DNA from: Tepidisphaera sp.
GTDB taxonomy: Bacteria > Planctomycetota > Phycisphaerae > Phycisphaerales > UBA1924
NCBI GenBank assembly: GCA_016124375.1
Contig: WGNV01000004.1
Location: 186,001 to 250,000 of the forward strand
Direction of reading: 5' to 3'
Length of the DNA: 64,000 nucleotides
Part shown: positions 28,027 to 35,725 of the stretch, one piece after another
Layout: each line of letters begins with the position of its first letter
Position numbering within the stretch: the first letter of the stretch is position 1
Made by a program: the position numbers and the translations under genes
Notes under the pieces: model-generated
Database searches by the model: none
Told to the model about the DNA's origin: nothing
The model's input: only the letters and a program-made list of their open reading frames with translations

Positions 28027-30042
28027 ATGCCTTCGGTGAATGAAACGTTTGAGAGTGCTCGCCGCCCTGCGACGCCGGGGATGGATGTGGCGCGCGAATG
28101 GCTCGAGGCGGACGGGCTCGGGGGGTTTGCGAGCGGCACGCCCGGGCTGGTGCGCACGAGGCGGTATCACGCGCTGCTGCTGGCGGCGGCGAAGCCCCCG
28201 GTCGAGCGGTATGTGCTGGTGAACGGGCTTGAGGTGTGGGTGCAGACGCCGACCGGGAGGTGGGCGTTGTCGGCGCATCGGTACGGGGGCGGGGCGGGGG
28301 TGGTCGGGGGCGTGATGCACCCGGACGGGAACACGCGGATCACGTCGTTCACGCATGAGCCCTGGCCGACGTGGATCTTTGCGTTGCCGGACGGGACGCG
28401 GGTGAGGTATGAGCTGGTGGTGCCGCGGGGCAGCCCGGTGGTGTGCCTGAGGTGGTCGCTGCCGGAGCCGGGGGCGAACGTGACGCTGCGGGTCAGGCCC
28501 CTGATCTCGGGGCGGGACTATCACGCGCTGCACCGGGAGAACGGGAACTTTGCCGCCGAGGCGTGCGTGCACGGGCAGGGGGCGGGCGGGGGCGCAGTGG
28601 AATGGCGGCCATACCACGACGCGACGCCTCACATCTGGGCGAGCCACAGCGGGGTGTATCAGCCCGGGCTGGTGTGGTATCGCAACTTCTGGTACGCGGA
28701 AGAGGCGGCGCGGGGCATGGAGGCGTGCGAGGATCTGGCGTCGCCGGGGGAGATCGTGATGCCGCTGAACGGGGCGGCGTACCTGGCGCTGGGCGCGACG
28801 ACGCCGGGCGCGCCGGAGATTCCGTCGGAGGCGGCGGGGTATGTGAACGGGGTGTTTGATCGGGAGCGCGACCGTCGGGCGGGGCTGGGCACGGGGCTGG
28901 CGCGGGCGGCGGATGCGTACCTGGTGAAGCGGGGCGAGGGGCGGACGATCGTGGCGGGGTATCCGTGGTTCACGGATTGGGGGCGGGACACGTTCATCGC
29001 GCTGCGCGGGCTGTGCCTGGCGACGGGGCGGCTGGAGGAAGCCGGGAAGATCGTGCTCGAGTGGGCCGGGGCGGTCGACCAGGGGATGCTGCCGAATCGG
29101 TTCGCGGATTCCGGGCAGACGCCGGAGTTCAACGCGGCGGATGCGTCGCTGTGGTTCGTGGTGGCGGCGCAGGAGTGGCTGACGCTGGCGCGGGCTTCGG
29201 CGCGGGACAAGGCACGGGTGCAGGACGCGATCCTGGCGATCGTGCGCGGGTACACGGCGGGGACGCGGTTTGGAATCCGGCGCGAGGCGGACGGATTGCT
29301 GCACGCGGGGGCACAAGGGCAGCAACTGACGTGGATGGACGCGAAGATCGGCGACTGGGTGGTGACGCCCCGGGCGGGCAAGCCCGTGGAGCTGCAGGCG
29401 CTGTGGATCAATGCGCTCAGGATTGCCGGGGAGATCGACCGCGCGTTTGTCGCGGCGGCGCGGCAGGCGCAGGAGAGCTTCGAGAAGCGATTCTGGAACG
29501 CGAGCGCGGGGTGCCTGTTTGACGTGGTGGACAGCGAGGATGTGGACGTGCCGGGGCGGGCGATGAACGTGGAGTTCATGGATGATCCGCGGCTGCGGCC
29601 GAATCAGCTGTTTGCGATCGGCGGGCTGCCCTACCAGGTGCTGAGCGGCGAGAAGGCGGCGCGGGTGGTGCAGGTGTGCGAGAAGGAACTGTGGACGCCG
29701 ATGGGGCCTCGCACGCTGGGGCCGAGCGAGCCGAACTACCGGGCCAGGTACGCGGGCGGGCCCTTGGAACGGGACGGGGCGTATCACCAGGGGACGGCGT
29801 GGCCCTGGCTGGCGGGGGCGTTCATCGAGGCGTGGGTGCGGGTCAAGGGCGGAACGCCCCAGGCCAAGCGCGAGGCGAGGGAGAAGTTCTTTGAGCCGCT
29901 GATGGCGAACGTGTCGCGGCTGGGGCTGGGGCACCTGGCGGAGGTGGCGGAAGGGGATGCGCCGCACGCGCCCGGGGGGTGCCCGTTCCAGGCGTGGTCG
30001 GTGGGCGAGGCGATCAGGCTGGACCGGGTGGTGTTGGCATAG
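28027..30042 (+). CDS. Glycogen debranching enzyme (amylo-alpha-1,6-glucosidase type)
   Basis: 671 residues. Releases alpha-1,6 branch glucose from glycogen. The N-terminal domain opens W-L-E-A-D-G-L-G-G-F-A-S-G, the hallmark of bacterial/archaeal GDE N-domains. The catalytic alpha/alpha barrel contains P-W-F-T-D-W-G-R-D-T-F near 312-322 and a late Q-G-T-A-W-P-W and C-P-F-Q-A-W-S-V-G-E. No signal peptide, so cytoplasmic. Its last 29 bp overlap the end of the convergent YdcZ-like gene. Confidence 0.92.
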   Translation: MPSVNETFESARRPATPGMDVAREWLEADGLGGFASGTPGLVRTRRYHALLLAAAKPPVERYVLVNGLEVWVQTPTGRWALSAHRYGGGAGVVGGVMHPDGNTRITSFTHEPWPTWIFALPDGTRVRYELVVPRGSPVVCLRWSLPEPGANVTLRVRPLISGRDYHALHRENGNFAAEACVHGQGAGGGAVEWRPYHDATPHIWASHSGVYQPGLVWYRNFWYAEEAARGMEACEDLASPGEIVMPLNGAAYLALGATTPGAPEIPSEAAGYVNGVFDRERDRRAGLGTGLARAADAYLVKRGEGRTIVAGYPWFTDWGRDTFIALRGLCLATGRLEEAGKIVLEWAGAVDQGMLPNRFADSGQTPEFNAADASLWFVVAAQEWLTLARASARDKARVQDAILAIVRGYTAGTRFGIRREADGLLHAGAQGQQLTWMDAKIGDWVVTPRAGKPVELQALWINALRIAGEIDRAFVAAARQAQESFEKRFWNASAGCLFDVVDSEDVDVPGRAMNVEFMDDPRLRPNQLFAIGGLPYQVLSGEKAARVVQVCEKELWTPMGPRTLGPSEPNYRARYAGGPLERDGAYHQGTAWPWLAGAFIEAWVRVKGGTPQAKREAREKFFEPLMANVSRLGLGHLAEVAEGDAPHAPGGCPFQAWSVGEAIRLDRVVLA

Positions 30043-30493
30043 GCATGCCGCCTTTCTGGACGAGGTACATGCCGGCCAGCAGCAGCGCGACGCCGGCGAG
30101 CTTTTGCCAGGAGATCGGCTGGGGCGAAATGCCTACCAGGCCGAAGTGATCGACGATGAGCCCCCCCACCATCTGGCCCACGATGAGGCCTGAGAGGTAG
30201 AGGGTGGCGCCCAGGCGAGGGGCGGCGAACAGGCCGACGCAGACGAAGGTGGCGCCGATGAGGCCCCCGATCCAGGCCCACCAGGGGGCTTCGCGAACGT
30301 TGGAGAGGGAGAAGCCCCGCCAACCGACGAGGCTGGTCACCACGAGCATGACGAAACACCCGACGGAAAAACTGACGAGGGCGCCGTGGAAACCACTTGG
30401 CAGCAGGCGCCCCAGGCGGGCGTTGGCGCCGGCCTGGAAGGGGAGAATCCCGCCGGCGATGATGGTGAACGCGATCAACACAATGTTTCCCAT
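30014..30493 (-). CDS. YdcZ/DUF606-family DMT transporter-like protein
   Basis: 159 residues with five hydrophobic helices. The N-terminal pattern G-G-I-L-P-F-Q-A-G-A-N-A-R-L-G is characteristic of the YdcZ (DUF606) branch of the drug/metabolite transporter superfamily, as is G-G-L-I-G-A near 77. Such half-size proteins usually act as dimers; the substrate is unknown. AGGAGA sits 5 nt upstream of the ATG. Confidence 0.82.
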   Translation of the reverse strand: MGNIVLIAFTIIAGGILPFQAGANARLGRLLPSGFHGALVSFSVGCFVMLVVTSLVGWRGFSLSNVREAPWWAWIGGLIGATFVCVGLFAAPRLGATLYLSGLIVGQMVGGLIVDHFGLVGISPQPISWQKLAGVALLLAGMYLVQKGGMPMPTPPGPA

Positions 30494-30595
30494 GGGGTCT
30501 CCTGATGCACAGGGCTGAGCGTAGACAGGGAGTTTTCGCTAGATTCCTGCGAAGGAATGCGGCACGGAGATTCGAATTCGCGGGAGGTGTGTTGG

Positions 30596-31036
30596 ATGTC
30601 CCAAGCGAGCGACTTTGATGAACTGGTGGAGCGGTCGAGGATGATCGCGAACAAACTGGGCGAGCAGGCACTGTGGAAGGCGGCGGTGAGCCTGGAGTCG
30701 TGGTACTTCCTGGGCGCGGGGCCGGAGGGGGACGAAGCGCCCGCGATCGGCTCGCTGGAGGGCAAGCCCTTTGTGCTGGTGTTCACGGATCAGGACCGGG
30801 CGTCGGACTTTGGCCGCCGGCAGAACATGAGGCGGTCGGATGCGCGTGGGGCGTCGCGCTCGGCGGAGGAGATGGACCCGCTGGTGATGAACATGGACTT
30901 GCCCGACGCGATCGATTACATGAGGCAACTCAAGGACGCGGGCGTGGAGGGCGCGCTGTTCAACTCGGGGGCGTATGCGTTCCAGAGCTCGCTGATCGAG
31001 TTGATCGACCGGTATGAGCGCGCCAGTCGCGGGTGA
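30596..31036 (+). CDS. SseB-like domain protein
   Basis: 146 residues, no signal peptide or membrane helix. The central part L-E-G-K-P-F-V-L-V-F-T-D-Q-D-R-A-S-D-F resembles the SseB N-terminal domain, where a similar strand-turn-helix (f-x-t-d-x-e-r-l-x-x-f) is conserved. The C-terminal helix region includes D-A-G-V-E-G-A-L-F-N-S-G. ATG 30596 is chosen because GGGAGGTG lies just upstream. The role of SseB-like proteins outside enterobacteria is not known. Confidence 0.6.
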   Translation: MSQASDFDELVERSRMIANKLGEQALWKAAVSLESWYFLGAGPEGDEAPAIGSLEGKPFVLVFTDQDRASDFGRRQNMRRSDARGASRSAEEMDPLVMNMDLPDAIDYMRQLKDAGVEGALFNSGAYAFQSSLIELIDRYERASRG

Positions 31037-31238
31037 GGCGGCGAAGCGCCCGAGCGGCCAAGGTGCGGGCGGCCAATATGGAGTCGAAGGTCTGATAGCC
31101 CCCGAGTCGGGTGGGTTCGGCGTTGGCGAATCCTGCGATTGGGGGTAACCTGGGGCCCGGCGGGGCGTAGGTAGCGGGTACGCGGGCGAGGGGCGCGCTG
31201 GCCTCCGGCGGGGGTTTGCACGCTGGCGGGGCGCCCTG

Positions 31239-32318
31239 GTGAACTGTTCATGGGAAGCTGCTTTGTTGAGGACTCGATCGAGCCATCTTGCGGTGCTGGC
31301 GGGCGGGCTTGGCCTGGGGGTGGTCGGGCTGGCGACGTCCGTGGCCCTGGCTGGGCCATTGGATCCGGCGCGGCTGCCGGTGGATGCGCGGCTGGTGGCG
31401 CACGCGGATGTGGATGCGATCCGGGCGTCTGAGGCTGGGCGGCTGCTGCTGGAGAACGCGGGGCCGGGGCCTCTGGGGATGCTGGAGAGGCTCAGGCGGG
31501 ATGTGGGGATCGACCCGGTGCGCGAGGTGCACGACATCACGGTGTATTCGAGCGAGCCGTGCCTGGCGCACAGCGTGGCGGTGATGACGTGCTCTGGGCA
31601 GGGGGCGATGAACTTCCTGGACCGGATGCACGCGGGGACGCTGCCCGAGTTTGAGCGCGGGGGCGAGTCGGGGATGGAGTATTGGTCGTGGAGGCGGGGC
31701 GAGGCGCGGACGTATGCGGCGCTCTACCAGGGCGAAACGGACGATGAGCGGCAGGTGGTGTTTGCGGACAGCACGGCCGCGCTGCGCGAGGCGCTGGGCA
31801 GGCTGGGGCCGGCGGCGGTGAAGGGGCATGATGGGGCGCCGGCGACGGCGACATGGCCCGCCCCCAGGGCCGGCTCGTGCGTGTATGTGTGGATTCAGCA
31901 CTTTGGCGAATGCGACGTGTGGCGGCCCCAGGCGGAGGTGATGCGGCACACGACAAGCGTGCTGCTGGATGTGGGGTTTGCGCCGCCGCCGGTGGATGGG
32001 AAGGTTGAGCCTCCGGAGTCGTTTGGGGTGGTGAAGGTGAGTTCGGACTCGGCGGAGAATGCGGAGCGGATCCGGAGGATTTTGGACGGGACGCTGGCGA
32101 TGTGGGAGATGCAGGCGCAGGATCGCCCGGACGGGCAGGAGGCGCTGGACCTGCTGAGGCGGGTGCGGCACGAGGCGGACGGGGGCGAACTGGACGTGCA
32201 CTGGGACGCGCCGGGCGGGCGGCTGACGGCGGCGCTGAAGACGCTGTTTTTCCGGCCTGAAGAGAAGGACGCGCGGGCGCAGGAGCCGGGTGATACGATT
32301 TCGAGAGGTACGCCTTGA
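31239..32318 (+). CDS. Exported protein of unknown function heading an ECF sigma operon
   Basis: Up to 359 residues. The true start is probably one of the TTG codons at 31263/31266, giving an N-terminus R-T-R-S-S-H-L followed by a hydrophobic segment L-A-V-L-A-G-G-L-G-L-G-V-V-G-L-A, a signal peptide or anchor. GTG 31239 adds eight residues. The mature part resembles planctomycete proteins that open L-P-x-D-A-R-L-V-A-H-A-D-V-D-A, but no function is known. Its stop overlaps the sigma-factor TTG start (TTGA), so they are coupled and probably functionally linked. The 202 bp upstream of the gene hold nothing I can identify. Confidence 0.65.
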   Translation: MNCSWEAALLRTRSSHLAVLAGGLGLGVVGLATSVALAGPLDPARLPVDARLVAHADVDAIRASEAGRLLLENAGPGPLGMLERLRRDVGIDPVREVHDITVYSSEPCLAHSVAVMTCSGQGAMNFLDRMHAGTLPEFERGGESGMEYWSWRRGEARTYAALYQGETDDERQVVFADSTAALREALGRLGPAAVKGHDGAPATATWPAPRAGSCVYVWIQHFGECDVWRPQAEVMRHTTSVLLDVGFAPPPVDGKVEPPESFGVVKVSSDSAENAERIRRILDGTLAMWEMQAQDRPDGQEALDLLRRVRHEADGGELDVHWDAPGGRLTAALKTLFFRPEEKDARAQEPGDTISRGTP

Positions 32319-33004
32319 GCGGGATTGATCCCAAGTCGAAGGAGCTGGCGCCGATTGCTTCGATGAGCTCGGAGGAGATCGCGCTGCGCGTGCAGCGGGG
32401 CGGGGGCGCGGCGACGTGGTACTTCGCGGCCCTGGTGGAGCGGTATCAGGACCGGCTGTACAACTTCCTGGCCAGGCGCGCCGGACGGCAGGCGGCGGAA
32501 GACCTGACGCAGGAGACGTTCGTGCGGGCGTGGGAGCAGATCGCCCGGTACAACCCGACGTGGCGTTTCTCGACGTGGCTGTTCACCATCGGGGCCCGGC
32601 TCGCGATCACCCAGCACCGGCGGACCCGCCGGACGGTGGGGTCGGCGGCGATGGAGGCGGCGCAGGCCAAGCCGGTGCGGGATGCATCGACGGACCTGGG
32701 CTCGCGGCTGTGGACGCTCGCGGGCAGCCACCTGAGCCCGGACCAGCACACAGCGCTGTGGCTCAGGTATGCCGAGGACATGGCCATCGGTGACATCGCG
32801 CGGGTGATGGACAAGAGCGAGGTGAGTGTTCGCGTGTGCCTGTTCCGCGCAAGGCAGAGCCTGGCGCGGCTGGTGGGGGCGGACGCGGCGCGGAACCTGG
32901 ATGCAACCATGCCAGAGGACGCGCCTGCCGAGCCGGAAGTCGTGGTTGTGCCGGGACGAGCAGTGACGAACTCGGGGCCGGAACTGTCTGGGGGTGTTTC
33001 GTGA
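32315..33004 (+). CDS. ECF-type RNA polymerase sigma factor (operon 1)
   Basis: 229 residues. Region 2 is at 35-110: F-A-A-L-V-E-R-Y-Q-D-R-L-Y-N-F, A-E-D-L-T-Q-E-T-F-V-R-A-W and the -10-recognition segment F-S-T-W-L-F-T-I. Region 4 is at 130-185 with a helix-turn-helix (I-G-D-I-A-R-V-M-D-K-S-E-V-S-V-R). The TTG start is supported by AGAGG 6 nt upstream and by the TTGA overlap with the preceding gene; the first ATG (32363) would also keep both sigma regions. The downstream gene overlaps by GTGA and is the likely anti-sigma factor. Confidence 0.9.
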   Translation: MSGIDPKSKELAPIASMSSEEIALRVQRGGGAATWYFAALVERYQDRLYNFLARRAGRQAAEDLTQETFVRAWEQIARYNPTWRFSTWLFTIGARLAITQHRRTRRTVGSAAMEAAQAKPVRDASTDLGSRLWTLAGSHLSPDQHTALWLRYAEDMAIGDIARVMDKSEVSVRVCLFRARQSLARLVGADAARNLDATMPEDAPAEPEVVVVPGRAVTNSGPELSGGVS

Positions 33005-33582
33005 ACGAACGCACGCATGCATCGCGGATTTCGCGAGAGCTGGACGATCAGAAATCGCCCGGGGCGGCGACGCCAGCCCCTCAGCGCCTGGTGCACAGGG
33101 CGCTGTCGAGGCGGGAGAGCCAGCCCTGGCTCACGCCCCCTGCGAAGATGCGCGAGGACATCCTGAACGCGGTCAGCGAGTCGACCTCGACGCCGATTCC
33201 GCTGGAACTGCCCCGTTTGCGCCCGACGCCCTGGGGACTGCTGACGGCGGCGAGCGTGCTGGCGGCGCTGGGCGTGGGTGTGCTGGTGGGGCTGAGGCTG
33301 GCGCCCTTGACGCAGACGCCCAGGCCGATCGCCCAGGCACCGGTGGTGAGCGCGCCGGAGCGGCAGCCGCTGGCGGCCGAGGCGCGGGAGGATGTGGAGC
33401 TGGCGGAAGGGCCGACGCGGACGGTGGTCGATCCGCTGGCGTTTGTGCCGTCGGCGACGTCGGGCTCACCCGAGCGTTACGGCATCGCGGGGCCGCTGCG
33501 GGGCGAAGTGAGCCGCATGTCGCTCGATGCGAAGCGAACGCTGGGCACGCTGCTGAAGCCGCTGCCTTGGGCGGATGAGTAG
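33001..33582 (+). CDS. Probable membrane anti-sigma factor of operon 1
   Basis: 193 residues. The GTG start overlaps the sigma-factor stop (GTGA). The N-terminal 75 residues are charged and cytoplasmic-like, followed by one transmembrane helix (L-L-T-A-A-S-V-L-A-A-L-G-V-G-V-L-V-G-L near 80-98) and a Pro/Ala-rich exterior part. This topology and position are those of membrane anti-sigma factors, but there is no zinc-binding H-x3-C-x2-C motif. Assignment is by context. Confidence 0.6.
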   Translation: MNERTHASRISRELDDQKSPGAATPAPQRLVHRALSRRESQPWLTPPAKMREDILNAVSESTSTPIPLELPRLRPTPWGLLTAASVLAALGVGVLVGLRLAPLTQTPRPIAQAPVVSAPERQPLAAEAREDVELAEGPTRTVVDPLAFVPSATSGSPERYGIAGPLRGEVSRMSLDAKRTLGTLLKPLPWADE

Positions 33583-33605
33583 ACGGTCTGCGTCACAACG
33601 TGCAA

Positions 33606-33632
33606 CACGACGACGCGAGACGCGTCGTCGTG
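33606..33632. terminator. Perfect hairpin between convergent operon 1 and ispG
   Basis: 12-bp arms CACGACGACGCG/CGCGTCGTCGTG with an AGA loop, and no T-run on either side. Its position between two convergent genes suggests a shared transcription end or mRNA 3'-end protection. Confidence 0.5.
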
Positions 33633-33668
33633 GCATAGGCACACTTTGGCGTGCGGATTCCGCTTCGA

Positions 33669-34976
33669 TCAGCTCTTGCCGATGGTGAGCGTCGCGGTTT
33701 GCGTGCGCTTCTCGGCGGCGATCTTCTCCCAGCCGCTGCCGAGCTCGCCGATGGGGTCGGGCGGCACGATGTCGACCTTCTTTTCGCCCAGTTTCACTTC
33801 GCCCCGCAGCACCTTGCCCTGGAACTCCAGGCACTCGTGCAGGAGGCGAGGCAGGATTTCGGCCTCGGGGACGTTGGCGACTTTTTCGCCCTGCACGTAG
33901 ATGATGCCGCGGCGGTCGCCCGCGAAGACGGCGACGTCGGCGCCCTCGGCTTCGCCCGGGCCGTTGACGATGCAGCCCATGACGGCGACCTTCATCGGCA
34001 CGGTGACCTTTTCGGCCAGTTGCTTGCGGACGTCCTGGACGAGCGTGAAGAGGTCGACCTGGATGCGCCCGCAGGTGGGGCAGGCGATGAGATCGACACC
34101 CTTGCGCTCGCGCAGGCCCAGGCAGTACAAGAGTTCGAGGCCGTCCTGGACTTCGTAAATCGGGTCGTTGGCGTACGAGATGCGCAGCGTGTCGCCGATG
34201 CCCTGCGTGAGCAAGGAGCCCAGCGCGACGACGCTGCGGATGGTGCCGGTTTCCTTGGGGCCGGCGTGCGTCACGCCCAGGTGCAGCGGGTGGTCGAAGC
34301 GCTTGGAGATTTCGGTGTACGCGTCGATGGTGAGGGCGGCGTCCATGCTCTTGGCGCTGATGCCGATGTCGTAGAAATCCTGCTCGTAGAAGATGTCGAG
34401 GTATTCCTCGAGCTTGGCGATCATGATGGCGAGCATGTAGCCGTGCTTGTGGTCGCTGAAGACGGCGCCCAGCTCCTTGGCGCGCTTCTGCTTGTCTTTA
34501 CGCTCGATGATCGAGCCTTCGTTGACGCCCACGCGGATGGGGATGCCCTTGCCGCCGTTGGCGGCCTTGCACGCCTTGATGACTTCGATCACCTGGGCCC
34601 GGTCGTTGATGTTGCCGGGGTTAAGGCGGATCTTGTGGACGCCGGACTCGACGGCGTCCAAGGCCCGCTGGAAGTGGAAGTGGACGTCGGCGACGATCGG
34701 CACCTTGATCTGCGGGATGATGTGCTTGAGGGCGTCGGTGTCCTTCTTCTCGGGCACGGCGACGCGGACGACATCGGCCCCGCCGGCGGCGAGTTTGTGG
34801 ATCTCCGCCACGCACTTATCGATGTCGTGGGTGTACCCCGCGGTCATGGTTTGGACGCTGACCGGGGCGGGCGTGGTGGGGTTGCCGTGGCGGTCGGGCT
34901 TGCCGCCGCCGATCTTGACGAAACCGACTCGGTCGTCGCCGAGGGTGATTTGGCGCGTGGGGCGTCGTGGGGTCAT
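33669..34976 (-). CDS. ispG: 4-hydroxy-3-methylbut-2-enyl diphosphate synthase
   Basis: 435 residues. Reduces MEcPP to HMBPP in the non-mevalonate isoprenoid pathway, using a 4Fe-4S cluster. The N-terminal TIM barrel includes V-Q-T-M-T, A-D-V-V-R-V-A-V-P and R-L-N-P-G-N-I. The cluster cysteines appear as C-P-T-C-G-R near 298-303 and C-I-V-N-G-P-G-E near 332. ATG 34976 gives the expected start (R-x-T-R-Q-I-T-L-G-D); the longer open frame upstream has no homology-like content. No strong ribosome-binding site is visible. Confidence 0.95.
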   Translation of the reverse strand: MTPRRPTRQITLGDDRVGFVKIGGGKPDRHGNPTTPAPVSVQTMTAGYTHDIDKCVAEIHKLAAGGADVVRVAVPEKKDTDALKHIIPQIKVPIVADVHFHFQRALDAVESGVHKIRLNPGNINDRAQVIEVIKACKAANGGKGIPIRVGVNEGSIIERKDKQKRAKELGAVFSDHKHGYMLAIMIAKLEEYLDIFYEQDFYDIGISAKSMDAALTIDAYTEISKRFDHPLHLGVTHAGPKETGTIRSVVALGSLLTQGIGDTLRISYANDPIYEVQDGLELLYCLGLRERKGVDLIACPTCGRIQVDLFTLVQDVRKQLAEKVTVPMKVAVMGCIVNGPGEAEGADVAVFAGDRRGIIYVQGEKVANVPEAEILPRLLHECLEFQGKVLRGEVKLGEKKVDIVPPDPIGELGSGWEKIAAEKRTQTATLTIGKS

Positions 34977-35037
34977 GGAATGGAAGTGTATTCCGACCGA
35001 AGGGAGCGGGCGAAGCCGCCCCTGGCATGCTGTCTGT

Positions 35038-35676
35038 TTACGCCTTTGCCTGATCGGACTTACCGCACTCCGGGCAGATGGCGGTACTGTCGCGGGTATA
35101 TCCGCAATCGGGGCAACGGGACTGCCTCCGACGCCAAAGGCCAATCAGGTGGCTACCGAGGTAGAAAACACCTCGTGTGAGCGCGAACACGCAAAGGAAG
35201 TCCGGAATGATCCACCAGTTTGGCAGGATCGGCAGTAGATCGCCTTGAAACATGACGCCGTTATGCAGGCGGACAATCTTGTGGTGAGGGCTGTCTAACT
35301 CGGCAAGGCACCAGAATGACGGAAAGAAGACGCCGATCTGCAGATCCCAGACCAGGTTTACCTGAGGCGACGAGAGGTTGTGGAGAACGCCGCTAGTTAG
35401 TGAGACAGATCCGATTGGGAATCGGTGTCCCGATAGTGTCGAGCGTGACTCGGTCGTCGGGTGCTCTCCAATGCGGGGAAGAACTCGAAACTGATCAGTG
35501 GCGCGTGCGTAGTCGGTCACGCTCCAAAGCGACGTTCCGTCAAAATACACGTAGTCCCAGGAGTGGTGAGGAAAGTGCTTCGCAAGGGGCGGGACGCTGA
35601 TGACGTAGGCAAGAACGATAACAAGTATCGGGATGCCGATACCGGAGAGCGGCCGCCACTTGAACTTGCGGAGCAT
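35038..35676 (-). CDS. Membrane protein with C-terminal zinc ribbon
   Basis: 212 residues. One N-terminal transmembrane helix (I-P-I-L-V-I-V-L-A-Y-V-I) is followed by a large loop, a second hydrophobic pair near 145-170, then a C-terminal zinc ribbon C-P-D-C-G-Y followed 12 residues later by C-P-E-C-G. Such small membrane/zinc-ribbon proteins are frequent in planctomycetes, function unknown. This gene is visibly poorer in GC than both neighbours and uses A/T-ending codons more often, which may point to later acquisition or weak expression. Confidence 0.7.
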   Translation of the reverse strand: MLRKFKWRPLSGIGIPILVIVLAYVISVPPLAKHFPHHSWDYVYFDGTSLWSVTDYARATDQFRVLPRIGEHPTTESRSTLSGHRFPIGSVSLTSGVLHNLSSPQVNLVWDLQIGVFFPSFWCLAELDSPHHKIVRLHNGVMFQGDLLPILPNWWIIPDFLCVFALTRGVFYLGSHLIGLWRRRQSRCPDCGYTRDSTAICPECGKSDQAKA

Positions 35677-35725
35677 GGCAGAATGCTATTCGATTTAAGT
35701 GCTTAAAGGCTGCGGTTGAGGATAG

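Noticed and set aside
31037-31160. tRNA-Ser-like stretch (CGCCCGAGCGGCC and GGGTTCG)
   Set aside because: The T-loop is interrupted by extra bases and no acceptor or anticodon stem can be formed.
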